Positions 35,125-43,313 of a DNA stretch of 64,000 nucleotides are shown here, piece after piece. Every line of letters starts with the position of its first letter. Positions within the stretch are counted from its first letter, which is position 1. The notes below the pieces were generated by a model, which saw only the letters and a list, made by a program, of their open reading frames with translations, ran no database searches and had not been told where the DNA came from. Position numbers and translations under genes: made by a program. Source of the DNA: Chitinophagales bacterium (GTDB lineage Bacteria > Bacteroidota > Bacteroidia > Chitinophagales > LD1); assembly GCA_019638515.1 (NCBI GenBank), contig JAHBTS010000001.1:62001-126000 (forward strand). Reading direction: 5' to 3'.

Positions 35125-35358
35125 ATGGCTCGTGTATGTGAATTAACAGGAAAACGTCCGGTAAGCGGAAATTATGTTTCGCACAGTAACCGCAAAACCA
35201 AACGTAAGTTTTTACCAAACTTACAAAAGAAACGTTTCTTCGTTCCTGAATTAGACCAATGGATTGAATTGCGTGTAGCAGCATCTACTTTACGCACTAT
35301 CAACAAAAAAGGAATTTTCCAATATTTGAAAGAGTTAGATAAAAAAGCTGCTCTGTAA
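35125..35358 (+). CDS. rpmB: 50S ribosomal protein L28
   Basis: 77-residue L28. It shows [16 protein letters not shown] at the N-terminus and the basic [16 protein letters not shown] middle. Start ATG 35125; a TTG at 35101 further upstream lies in the promoter and is rejected. First of three genes (rpmB, rpmG, DUF4295 protein) with 20-nt gaps, the usual Bacteroidota order. Confidence 0.97.
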   Translation: MARVCELTGKRPVSGNYVSHSNRKTKRKFLPNLQKKRFFVPELDQWIELRVAASTLRTINKKGIFQYLKELDKKAAL

Positions 35359-35380
35359 ACATTTTTAAAACACTGCGAAA

Positions 35381-35569
35381 ATGGCTAAGAAAAGTAAAGA
35401 CGCACGCATTCAAATTATATTAGAATGCACCGAGCATAAAACAAGCGGTATGCCCGGAACATCTCGTTATGTTACCTATAAAAACCGCAAAAACACAACC
35501 GAAAGATTAGAATTGCGCAAGTTCAATGCAATTTTAAAAAGACATACTATTCACAAAGAAATTAAGTAA
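35381..35569 (+). CDS. rpmG: 50S ribosomal protein L33
   Basis: 62-residue L33. Core features [22 protein letters not shown] and [13 protein letters not shown] are clear. The zinc-binding CxxC pairs of C+ paralogues are missing (only the Cys of LECTEH remains), so it is a zinc-free (C-) form. Confidence 0.97.
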   Translation: MAKKSKDARIQIILECTEHKTSGMPGTSRYVTYKNRKNTTERLELRKFNAILKRHTIHKEIK

Positions 35570-35588
35570 CCTGTAAATAACTTAAGCA

Positions 35589-35756
35589 ATGGCAAAGGTT
35601 TCGAAAAACTCAAGAACAGACCGTCAAGTACAAGCGGGCTCTAAAGATTACGTTAGAGTAATTAAAGCTGTAAAATCTAAAGGAGCATCTTATGGCTTCC
35701 TTGAAAAAATAGTGCACAAAGATAAAGTGCAAGAATTTTTAGCACAAAAAGACTAA
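35589..35756 (+). CDS. DUF4295 family small basic protein
   Basis: 55 residues (MAKVSKNSRTDRQ... ending EFLAQKD), very basic. It matches the Bacteroidota-specific DUF4295 family that follows rpmG almost universally and is suspected to be ribosome-associated; no function is established. It begins 19 nt after the rpmG stop and is followed by the operon terminator. Confidence 0.88.
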   Translation: MAKVSKNSRTDRQVQAGSKDYVRVIKAVKSKGASYGFLEKIVHKDKVQEFLAQKD

Positions 35757-35778
35757 TCGAAAGCAATTTCAAAATTTT

Positions 35779-35802
35779 AAGCCTCTTCGCGAGGCTTTTT
35801 TT
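35779..35802 (+). terminator. intrinsic terminator of the rpmB operon
   Basis: Seven-bp stem (35779-35785 with 35791-35797), 5-nt loop and a seven-T tract. It ends only three bases before the ftsY -7 box, so terminator and promoter DNA are back to back. Confidence 0.9.
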
Positions 35803-35805
35803 ATT

Positions 35806-35813
35806 TACGTTTG
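35806..35813 (+). promoter_or_regulatory. -7 promoter element giving a leaderless ftsY mRNA
   Basis: TACGTTTG with four bases (ggct) before ATG 35818. The -33 position would fall inside the preceding terminator stem, where no TTTG is seen. Confidence 0.6.
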
Positions 35814-35817
35814 GGCT

Positions 35818-36774
35818 ATGGGCTTATTCAGTTTTTTTACCAAAGAAAAGAAAGACGACCTCGAAAAAGGATTGGAAAAAACCAAAGAAGGTTTCTTTTC
35901 AAGAATCGCAAAAGTCTTTACCGGTAAAAGCAAAATAGACGATGAAGTTTTAGATAACTTAGAAGAAGCACTTATTGCTTCGGATGTGGGCGTTGCCACC
36001 ACTTCAAAACTCATTAAACGTATAGAAGCACGTGCCGCGCGCGATAAGTTTTCAAACGAAAGCGAAATGTATGCACTCATTCAAGATGAAGTTGCTACAC
36101 TCCTTGCCGAAAGCCAAAATGCCGATGCCGAAAATTTTGATACACCTGCCGGGAAAAAGCCATTTGTAATAATGGTGGTGGGCGTAAACGGAGCAGGTAA
36201 AACTACTACTATCGGCAAACTTTCGCACCAGTTTAAGCAGGCAGGCAAAAAGGTATTGTTGGGCGCTGCCGATACTTTTAGGGCTGCTGCCATAGATCAA
36301 TTAGATGTGTGGGCAAACCGTGCAGGGGTAGAAATAATAAAATCGCAAATGGGAGCCGATCCGGCTTCGGTTGCTTTTACAACTTTAGAAAGTGCCGTGG
36401 CAGGCAATGCAGATGTGGTAATTATTGATACTGCGGGGCGCTTGCACAACAGAGTGGATTTAATGAATGAGCTTACCAAGATAAGGCGCGTAATGCAAAA
36501 GGTAATTCCCGATGCGCCACACGAAGTATTATTGGTACTAGATGGCTCCACCGGGCAAAATGCTATTGAGCAAGCCAAGCAATTTACGGCAGCAACACAA
36601 GTTACGGCTCTTGCTATTACTAAGTTAGATGGAACTGCCAAAGGCGGTGTGGTATTGGGTATTACCGATCAATTTAAAATTCCTGTTAAGTATATTGGCG
36701 TGGGCGAAGCCATAGATAAACTGCAAGTTTTTAACCGTAAACTGTTTGTGGAAAGTTTATTTAAACGCGCGTAA
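35818..36774 (+). CDS. ftsY: signal recognition particle receptor FtsY
   Basis: 318-residue SRP GTPase that docks ribosome-SRP complexes at the inner membrane. The short acidic/basic N-terminal region (1-40) is followed by the N domain with ALIASDVGV. The G domain carries G1 GVNGAGKTTT (122-131), the DTFRAAAIDQL element, DTAGR, and TKLDGTAKGG ending in VKYIGVGE. A membrane-targeting A domain of the E. coli type is absent, as usual in this phylum. The ATG begins 4 nt after the promoter box. Confidence 0.97.
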   Translation: MGLFSFFTKEKKDDLEKGLEKTKEGFFSRIAKVFTGKSKIDDEVLDNLEEALIASDVGVATTSKLIKRIEARAARDKFSNESEMYALIQDEVATLLAESQNADAENFDTPAGKKPFVIMVVGVNGAGKTTTIGKLSHQFKQAGKKVLLGAADTFRAAAIDQLDVWANRAGVEIIKSQMGADPASVAFTTLESAVAGNADVVIIDTAGRLHNRVDLMNELTKIRRVMQKVIPDAPHEVLLVLDGSTGQNAIEQAKQFTAATQVTALAITKLDGTAKGGVVLGITDQFKIPVKYIGVGEAIDKLQVFNRKLFVESLFKRA

Positions 36775-36782
36775 CAGCTTGT

Positions 36783-38162
36783 TTAATTTTTCAAACTGCC
36801 TAATAGGCTTTTTCGCTTCAATACATCTTCTATAATAATTAAGCCAATGGCGTAAAACGGCATAATTGGAATTTTGTAGCGTACCAATGCGCCAAAGTTG
36901 AAACTGGTAATGCCTACGGCAAAAGCAAGAATTAAAGCAAAAATAAAGCAGAATATAATATTGGAATCCAAAGCCAGTGCTTCGGGTAGGCGTATAATTT
37001 TCGATTGCCAAAGCACCCGGAGTGTAAGGAAGAAAAATATCAATCCCTCTATGGATGCTAAGAGGTTAAACACGCTACCTGCTTCCCATAAAAAGGGTCG
37101 AAATAGCGTAACAATTATTCCTTGCGGAAGAATTTTAACTAAGCCTGTAATAGAAAAATCGCCTACGCCCTCAATAGTGTAAGAAGCACCTCCGGTTGCT
37201 TGGTGCCACGATTGGTATCCTTCGGCAGTTTGCTCTAATTTGTCTAAGGAGTATTTGCCTAAACTATCGCCTATGCGCGACAGTAAAAATACACTCAAAA
37301 CAACAGCGCCAATAATAAAGAATGGCCCGGTAACAAATCTCAGCACAGGGCTTTGTATCTTTTCTTTGTATTTGGCAAAAAGCCAGTATCCGGCAGCAGG
37401 AATATACGATAGAATAATATAGCCTTTCAATTTGCCAATCATTACCACCAACAGCAAACTTGTAATGGCATTCTTTACCATACGCTGCCTTTTAATTATC
37501 CCAAAGTAAAGGGTGTAAGTAAGCCAGCAAATGCCCATGTAAGAAAGTGTATCTTTCATAAGCCCCGAACTCCAAAAAACTACAGAGGGAATAAAGAGTG
37601 TGGCAATGGCAAGTTGCTTGCTCAAGTGCGGATACATATCGTAAAACACAATAAATAAACGCCAAGAACCTAAAAATGCCAAATAGCCGAATAAGAGCGA
37701 GGTGCACACAAAAGAATTTAGCCCAATTACATTTATGATGGCTGCAATTTTTAGAAAGTAAACTTCGTTACTACCAAATTTCATCAGGTATAAATAAGCA
37801 CCCCAATCCGATGAAGTTACGAAGCGATAAAAGGGGCCAATATCGCCACTAAAAAGAAAAGTAATGGCATTGCCGGGGTCTTTAAAAAAATGCTTGAGCC
37901 ATTGATCGCACCAATGGTAATAGCCGGTAGTATCGCCACCGTTGTAGTAATACATATAAACCATGCAAAACAAAAACGAGCTAATCATTTTTAATGAAAG
38001 CGCTTGTCCGTAATACTTAAAAAGTACGGGATTCGATGCAAGGCGCTTGCGATAATTATTTCCTAAAGCATAAACAATACCGAAATAAATAGGATATAGC
38101 ACCAAATCGTACGGACTAAGTTTTACCGATTGAAATGAAGCCAGAATAATCCCAAGAAGCAT
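36783..38162 (-). CDS. polytopic membrane protein, unknown
   Basis: 459 residues with about 10-11 membrane helices and no recognised catalytic domain. A loop after the third helix reads YYNGGDTTGYYHW, and another reads SSGLMKDTLSYMG; both features occur in uncharacterised membrane proteins near polysaccharide genes, so a glycan polymerase or transferase-like role is conceivable. It ends 8 nt from the convergent ftsY gene. The ATG follows TAGTTTCG by 4 nt, so the mRNA is probably leaderless. Confidence 0.7.
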   Translation of the reverse strand: MLLGIILASFQSVKLSPYDLVLYPIYFGIVYALGNNYRKRLASNPVLFKYYGQALSLKMISSFLFCMVYMYYYNGGDTTGYYHWCDQWLKHFFKDPGNAITFLFSGDIGPFYRFVTSSDWGAYLYLMKFGSNEVYFLKIAAIINVIGLNSFVCTSLLFGYLAFLGSWRLFIVFYDMYPHLSKQLAIATLFIPSVVFWSSGLMKDTLSYMGICWLTYTLYFGIIKRQRMVKNAITSLLLVVMIGKLKGYIILSYIPAAGYWLFAKYKEKIQSPVLRFVTGPFFIIGAVVLSVFLLSRIGDSLGKYSLDKLEQTAEGYQSWHQATGGASYTIEGVGDFSITGLVKILPQGIIVTLFRPFLWEAGSVFNLLASIEGLIFFFLTLRVLWQSKIIRLPEALALDSNIIFCFIFALILAFAVGITSFNFGALVRYKIPIMPFYAIGLIIIEDVLKRKSLLGSLKN

Positions 38163-38166
38163 CGCA

Positions 38167-38174
38167 CGAAACTA
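38167..38174 (-). promoter_or_regulatory. -7 promoter element giving a leaderless start
   Basis: TAGTTTCG on the minus strand, four bases (tgcg) before ATG 38162. TTTC lies 19 nt further upstream in the -33 position. Confidence 0.55.
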
Positions 38175-38317
38175 ACTGAATTTTATTCCTATTGAAAAGA
38201 GAAAAAATATTTGTAAAAAAAACTATACCGCAGTTGCTTTTAGTAGTTTCATTTGCGTGAAAGCAGAAAAAGGAAATTGAAAAAGAAGCATTACTTTAGA
38301 TGAAATAGCAAAGCGGT

Positions 38318-39694
38318 TTGAAAAACATTATCACAATAATTGCAGGGATGTTTTGCATGGCATCAAAGGCAGCAACTATTCTTGAAGGCGATAGTATAAC
38401 AGTATGCGCCCTGCAATTTCCGGTATGGCTACATGCTGCCCCCGGCAGCACACAGCATGTTTGGAGCAATGGCAGCACTGCCGATTCCACAGCTGTATAT
38501 GCCGCAGGCACTTATTGGGTGGCCACCAATGCTAATGGCATATTGCATTACGATACAATTGTGGTAAGCGAAAAAAGTATGTTGGTAGAAACTTTTGAGG
38601 CAGACAATCGCTATTTGTGCTTGGCCGATACGCCATGGCAGGTAACGGCTTCGCGGGTTTTTAGCCCCGAAGGCGTATGGAACAACGGCCAGCAATCTAT
38701 ATTAGAAGTAGCAATGCCGGGTTTATATTGGTTTACCTCAACTGATACTTCTTTTTGTTTACGGCAAGTAGATACTGTTGCAATAAATGCATTGCCGCAG
38801 GGCAGCGTATTGCATTTGGCAGATACACAAACTGTTTGTGCGTCTTCTTTTCCAGTTGATATTAGTATTCGTTTTGGCGACAACCCAATTTGGCAAGATA
38901 GCAGCACCGATTACAGTTTGCTGGTAGATACGGCAGGAAGCTATGCTTATCAGTCTTTTATTGGCACTTGCACACAAGTGTTTGATACAATTAAAGTGCA
39001 AGAAAAAGTACTTGCGGCTCCTACGCTTTGTTGCGACACAGTGGTTTGCTTTCCCGATTCGGTAGGCCTTAGTTTGCCAGCAGGTTTTGTAGATTATTAT
39101 TGGAGTACGGGGCAAAATAGTGCTACCGTTTTTATTGGAAAAGTAGGTGTGTTTCAAATAGATGTAACGGTTACAGACCATACTGCTTGCAGTGTCGTTA
39201 CCAATTCAATTCAAGTAGAAGTAAAAGACAGTATTCCCAAGCCCACCATAATTGAGAATGGAAAATTTTTAGTTGCATCTCCCATCGGATATTCATTTCA
39301 ATGGTATAGAAACGATAGTCTATTACCTTTAGAAACTACTTCGGTATTGCCCTATAATCAAGAAGGAAAATATTGTGTGGTAATAAGCAATGGTATTTGC
39401 GAAGATTCTGCCTGTGTGTTGTTTACATCGCCAACTTCTTTACACGAAAATCAAACTGTTTCGGTAAGTGTATTTCCCAATCCTGCTAAGCGCTTTATAG
39501 TGGTAAAAGGTGTGTATAGTGCTGCCAATTTTTCATTGTTGGATATATGTGGGCGTGTAAAGAAAGTGCCCATTCTTGTTGGCGGTGCAGGGAAGTATCA
39601 ATTGGATGTATTGAATATAGAACCCGGTATGTATTTTTTGAATATAGATTTGCCGGAAACTTCCATTACACAAAAAGTAATTATACAGCACTAA
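38318..39694 (+). CDS. secreted Ig-like repeat protein with T9SS sorting domain
   Basis: 458-residue predicted surface protein. A signal peptide ends near MASKA (about 20). Then come about five Ig/PKD-like units of 70-80 residues, each with a W-x motif, a G-x-Y strand and usually a Cys followed by D-[ST]-x-x-V. The last 75 residues are a type IX C-terminal sorting domain (VFPNPAKRF, MYFLNI, QKVIIQH). The only start giving a full signal peptide is TTG 38318; an in-frame stop lies at 38306-38308 and the first ATG (38348) removes the basic N-region. It overlaps the next gene by one base (TAATG). Confidence 0.8.
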   Translation: MKNIITIIAGMFCMASKAATILEGDSITVCALQFPVWLHAAPGSTQHVWSNGSTADSTAVYAAGTYWVATNANGILHYDTIVVSEKSMLVETFEADNRYLCLADTPWQVTASRVFSPEGVWNNGQQSILEVAMPGLYWFTSTDTSFCLRQVDTVAINALPQGSVLHLADTQTVCASSFPVDISIRFGDNPIWQDSSTDYSLLVDTAGSYAYQSFIGTCTQVFDTIKVQEKVLAAPTLCCDTVVCFPDSVGLSLPAGFVDYYWSTGQNSATVFIGKVGVFQIDVTVTDHTACSVVTNSIQVEVKDSIPKPTIIENGKFLVASPIGYSFQWYRNDSLLPLETTSVLPYNQEGKYCVVISNGICEDSACVLFTSPTSLHENQTVSVSVFPNPAKRFIVVKGVYSAANFSLLDICGRVKKVPILVGGAGKYQLDVLNIEPGMYFLNIDLPETSITQKVIIQH

Positions 39695-40590
39695 TGAATG
39701 CTTTTGCAAAACCACGTTTATTGGTTACCGGAGGGTCGGGCTTTTTGGGCACGCATCTTATGCGTATGGCACTTTCAAAGTTTGAGGTGCATTACATTGC
39801 GCATAAGCAGATAAGCCCTATAAATAATGTTTTTGCTCATAATGTTTCTTTAAATTATTTCCCTGCATTGGAGCAAAAGGTACGGCTGTTGCGTCCCGAT
39901 TTTATACTGCATTTGGCGGCCGATGCCAATGCCAATCACTGCGAAGTTTTTCCGTGGAGTAGTTGGAAAATAAATGTGGAAGCCACTAAACACTTGGCAT
40001 TGCTTGCTGCCACAGAGGGTATTAAGTTGTGTTTCGCCTCAACCGATTTGGTTTTCGATGGCACCAAAGGTACTTACGATGAAACCGATATACCCAATCC
40101 CATCAATAAGTATGGTGCACAAAAAGTAGAGGCGGAAAAAATAGTATTGTCGTTGGCACCTCGTGCAGCAGTATTTCGTTTGCCTTTAATGTTTGGCAAT
40201 CCGGTGGGCAAGCAAAATTATTTTTCGCAAATGATTGCCGACCTAAAAGCACAGCAAGAAGTAAAATTATTTATAGATGAATTTAGAAGTGTTTGCGGTG
40301 TAAAGAGTGTGGCACAAGGTGTTTTATCGCTTATGGAGCGTGCCGAAGGTGTTGTACATTTGGGAGGAAACGAACGGCTTTCGCGCTATGAATTTGGCAT
40401 ACTTGCTGCAAAGGTTTTTGGGTGCGATATTTCTCTAATTAAGCCTTGTTTGCAATCAGATATTAACATGCCGGCTCCCAGGCCAAAAGATGTGTCGTTA
40501 AATTCAACAAAGGGAATATATTTGGGTTTTAGACCGTTAGGTGCAGAAGAAGAATTACGACTGATTGCGCATGAAGCAACCCTCAATTGA
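39694..40590 (+). CDS. RmlD-like NAD(P)-dependent sugar-nucleotide reductase/epimerase
   Basis: 298-residue extended short-chain dehydrogenase, most like dTDP-4-dehydrorhamnose reductase. Cofactor motif TGGSGFLGTHL is at 10-20, STDLVFDGTKGTYDE follows, and the catalytic YGAQK (YxxxK) is near residue 137. LPLMFGNPVG and a C-terminal RPKDVSLN region are also typical. The start ATG 39694 shares its first base with the preceding stop, so translation is coupled; the frame continues upstream within the preceding gene but that part is out of frame with it and is rejected. Exact sugar substrate unknown. Confidence 0.82.
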   Translation: MNAFAKPRLLVTGGSGFLGTHLMRMALSKFEVHYIAHKQISPINNVFAHNVSLNYFPALEQKVRLLRPDFILHLAADANANHCEVFPWSSWKINVEATKHLALLAATEGIKLCFASTDLVFDGTKGTYDETDIPNPINKYGAQKVEAEKIVLSLAPRAAVFRLPLMFGNPVGKQNYFSQMIADLKAQQEVKLFIDEFRSVCGVKSVAQGVLSLMERAEGVVHLGGNERLSRYEFGILAAKVFGCDISLIKPCLQSDINMPAPRPKDVSLNSTKGIYLGFRPLGAEEELRLIAHEATLN

Positions 40591-41608
40591 TAAGAGATTT
40601 CTGTTGTTGTTATGCTGGAGCTTGTGCTTGCCGGCATGGTTGTTTTCGCAAGAATCGGGGCGCTACAAAATTGTTTCATACAACGTAGAAAATTTTTTTG
40701 ATACGGTTAGTGTATCAAAATCGCGCGACCAGGATTTTACACCCTCCGGTAAGTTTGAGTGGAATACGCAGCGCTACCAAACTAAAATTGCCAATCTTTC
40801 AAAGGTAGTAAATACTGTGTGCGATACTACGCCACTACTTTTTTTGGGCGTGTGTGAGGTAGAAAACAAAAAGGTAATTCGCGATTGGTTAAAGCACCCT
40901 GCTATGGCAAAGCACAAACTTACTTTTATACATTTCGATTCTGTGGATCCGCGCGGTATTGATGTGGCTTTGCTGTACAATAGAAAACTTTTCAAACCAA
41001 AGTATAAGGAGCTTCTTCAACCTAAATTCGATTTTGATACTTTGTACAGAGCACGCGGTATTCTTTATGTAAGAGGCAAGTTTGGAAAAGAAGAAATACA
41101 TGTGTTTGTGAATCATTGGAGCAGTCGCAAAGGTGGAGCAGAAAAGAGCGATTCGCGCAGAATAAAAACTGCTGAACTTTTACGAAAGAAAATAGACGAG
41201 ATAAATGCCAAGCAATACAATGCCAAAATTATTGTGATGGGAGATTTTAACGACCCTCCGTTTGCCAATAGCGTTGCCGAAGTATTGCAGGCAAAACAAA
41301 GCAGCATTGCACTTAAAGAGAAAGTGCTATTTAACTTAATGAGCGAAGCGGCACAGCGCGGGCAATACACTTTCAACTTTGAAGGTGAGCAAGATATGCT
41401 CGATCAAATTATTGTTTCAGAAAACTTTGTACGCAGCGATTGTAACTTGTGTATAGATAAAAAGCGCGGCTATGTTTTTCAACCCAAATGGTTGATGTAT
41501 AAAAGCAGCAAATTTGGTGTAATGCCATTTAGAACTTACGAAGGCTTTAAATATACCGGAGGTTTTAGCGACCACCTTCCTGTTTATACCGATTTGGTAG
41601 TGAAATAG
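40571..41608 (+). CDS. exported endonuclease/exonuclease/phosphatase family protein
   Basis: 345 residues with a signal peptide (about 1-22, ending AWLFSQ) and an EEP domain. Motifs: YNVENFFD, GVCEVENKKV (metal Glu), FVNHWSSRKGG, MGDFNDPPF (Asp-x-Asn) and SDHLPVYTDL with the catalytic His. It overlaps the reductase gene by 20 nt, the third gene of the unit. It is probably a periplasmic or surface nuclease or phosphodiesterase. It is related in fold, but not closely in sequence, to the EEP gene at 29753. Confidence 0.87.
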   Translation: MKQPSIDKRFLLLLCWSLCLPAWLFSQESGRYKIVSYNVENFFDTVSVSKSRDQDFTPSGKFEWNTQRYQTKIANLSKVVNTVCDTTPLLFLGVCEVENKKVIRDWLKHPAMAKHKLTFIHFDSVDPRGIDVALLYNRKLFKPKYKELLQPKFDFDTLYRARGILYVRGKFGKEEIHVFVNHWSSRKGGAEKSDSRRIKTAELLRKKIDEINAKQYNAKIIVMGDFNDPPFANSVAEVLQAKQSSIALKEKVLFNLMSEAAQRGQYTFNFEGEQDMLDQIIVSENFVRSDCNLCIDKKRGYVFQPKWLMYKSSKFGVMPFRTYEGFKYTGGFSDHLPVYTDLVVK

Positions 41609-41644
41609 TTGTGGTTTTCTTGTAAGAAACAGCCCTGCCACCAT

Positions 41645-41662
41645 AAAATTTATGTACGTTTG
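41645..41662 (+). promoter_or_regulatory. promoter core of the DinB gene
   Basis: TACGTTTG at 41655-41662, 26 nt before ATG 41689. The whole 18-base block (aaaatttatgtacgtttg) is identical to that at 1077-1094. Confidence 0.6.
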
Positions 41663-41688
41663 AAAGGCTTTTTTTAAAACAATACAAT

Positions 41689-42219
41689 ATGGATTTTAAA
41701 AAACTGGAGCGTAAGACCATTGATATTATCAATGAATGGGAAAGCGATATTGATAATTATACCATGGAGCAGTTACTTCAAAAACCTGCAGAAAATTCAT
41801 GGAGTATAGGGCAAGTATATATTCATTTATGGATGGCAGCCAAGGGCTTTTTCTTTAAAAATATACAGCGCATTGCCGATGGCGATGAGAAGGTAAAGGC
41901 CAACGGCTCTAAAAACTTTTCGGGATATGTAGTGTTTGTATTGGGAATGATGCCATCCATAAAAATTGAAATGCCCGGTAGTGTTGCAGTGCAGCCCAAC
42001 CAGCCCGAAAGTAAGGAGCAACTACATAAAAGAATGAATGAAGTGAAAATGATGGTAAGTGAGAATGTGCAACGTATGCACACCCTTTCGCCTACCGCCA
42101 CCGTAAAGCATCCATTCTTAGGATACCTTACTGCTGCAGAGTGGTTGAAATTATGCTCCATGCACTTTAACCATCATGTAAAGCAAAAACAGCGGATAAA
42201 GAGGCACTTTGGTTTTTAA
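41689..42219 (+). CDS. DinB family protein
   Basis: 176-residue four-helix-bundle protein of the DinB/YfiT metalloenzyme superfamily. Metal-binding His candidates are H47-like in SIGQVYIHLW and the pair in MHFNHHVKQ near the C-terminus, with PFLGYLTAAEWL before them. Family members include thiol-dependent transferases and hydrolases; the reaction here is unknown. The DUF502 gene starts 25 nt later and may be co-transcribed. Confidence 0.85.
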   Translation: MDFKKLERKTIDIINEWESDIDNYTMEQLLQKPAENSWSIGQVYIHLWMAAKGFFFKNIQRIADGDEKVKANGSKNFSGYVVFVLGMMPSIKIEMPGSVAVQPNQPESKEQLHKRMNEVKMMVSENVQRMHTLSPTATVKHPFLGYLTAAEWLKLCSMHFNHHVKQKQRIKRHFGF

Positions 42220-42244
42220 GCACTTTATTTGCCAATATTTTACT

Positions 42245-42829
42245 ATGATATTTTTTAGAAAACTAATTACATATTTTGTTCGTGGCTTACTGCTTGTAGC
42301 ACCTGTGTTTGTAACGTTTTATGCTATCTGGTTTATGTTTAGCTGGCTCGACAACAATGTTACAGATGTTACCGAACTTATTATTGGCAAGCGCATTCGA
42401 GGTATTGGAATTGCCATCTTGTTTTTGCTTATTACTTTCATAGGATTGTTAGGTTCTACCGTAATCTTGCAGCCACTGCTTGTTTTTATTGAAGACCTTT
42501 TAGAGCGCACGCCTTTGGTAAAAGATATTTATGGTTCCATGCGCGATTTTATAGAAGCGTTTTTGGGAAACAAGGCAAAATTTAAGCATCCGGTTACGGT
42601 TGAAGTTGGCAAAGGAACAGGCATTTTTAGAATTGGATTTATTACCCAAAAAGATTTGAACAGTATAAAAATTGCCGATAAAGTAGCGGTATACCTGCCC
42701 TTTAGTTACAGTATTGCAGGCTATGTGGTATTGGTGAATAAAGAGCAAGTACAACCGCTCGAAGGTGTTACTCCGGCAGAGGCTATGAAGTTTATATTGA
42801 GCGGAGGCGTAACTAATTTTGAAGAATAA
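42245..42829 (+). CDS. DUF502 family membrane protein
   Basis: 194 residues with two N-terminal membrane helices (about 9-35 and 55-80) and a soluble beta-rich C-terminal domain. The family signature regions TPLVKDIYGSMRDFIEAF and VAVYLPFSYSIAGYVVLV are clear. Function is not established. Start ATG 42245 preferred; the frame extends 12 codons upstream into the DinB gene. Confidence 0.87.
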   Translation: MIFFRKLITYFVRGLLLVAPVFVTFYAIWFMFSWLDNNVTDVTELIIGKRIRGIGIAILFLLITFIGLLGSTVILQPLLVFIEDLLERTPLVKDIYGSMRDFIEAFLGNKAKFKHPVTVEVGKGTGIFRIGFITQKDLNSIKIADKVAVYLPFSYSIAGYVVLVNKEQVQPLEGVTPAEAMKFILSGGVTNFEE

Positions 42830-42841
42830 ACAATTGAAGCA

Positions 42842-43219
42842 ATGCGTTTTTTAATAAAGTTAATGGTGGTATCGCTGCTTGCGGCAGTAGTTATTTTCCT
42901 GCTGCAATCCAATACAAACCTCATTGCCGATTTTGTGAATTTTAGTTGGTTGAGTTTGTTGTTTTTGGTAGCAGTTACGTTGGTTTCGTATTACTTGCTT
43001 CAAATTGGTTTAAAGCTGAAGGGGCATGCGCAGTTTATGCAATATTTTGGCGCTATGTTTGGCTTCAAAATTTTTGCATCGCTGCTGTTTGTGTGCTATT
43101 TTATTTTTGTGGAGCCAATTGCCAATAATAAGTTTGTGTTGTTGTTTTTTGCACTATATGGCGTGTTTACCGGAGTGTTGGTAGGCGAAGCTTGGCAAAT
43201 ACTCAAGCAGAAAAAATAA
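42842..43219 (+). CDS. small four-helix membrane protein, unknown
   Basis: 125 residues with four membrane helices and a basic C-terminus (ILKQKK). The fold pattern recalls AtpI-type ATP synthase accessory proteins, but no diagnostic motif is seen and the atp genes lie 10 kb away. It starts 12 nt after the DUF502 stop and probably belongs to the same transcript. Confidence 0.65.
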   Translation: MRFLIKLMVVSLLAAVVIFLLQSNTNLIADFVNFSWLSLLFLVAVTLVSYYLLQIGLKLKGHAQFMQYFGAMFGFKIFASLLFVCYFIFVEPIANNKFVLLFFALYGVFTGVLVGEAWQILKQKK

Positions 43220-43313
43220 AGTAGTACCTTTTTTCTTCCATTCTTACCCGAAGCGGAATAGTTATAGTTAGAACCATTTCTTTTGTTGTATAAGGCAATT
43301 AAAGAAATTAACT

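Noticed and set aside
39547..39693. 5' extension of the RmlD-like gene
   Set aside because: It lies within the sorting domain of the preceding gene in another frame; the Rossmann motif begins a few residues after ATG 39694.
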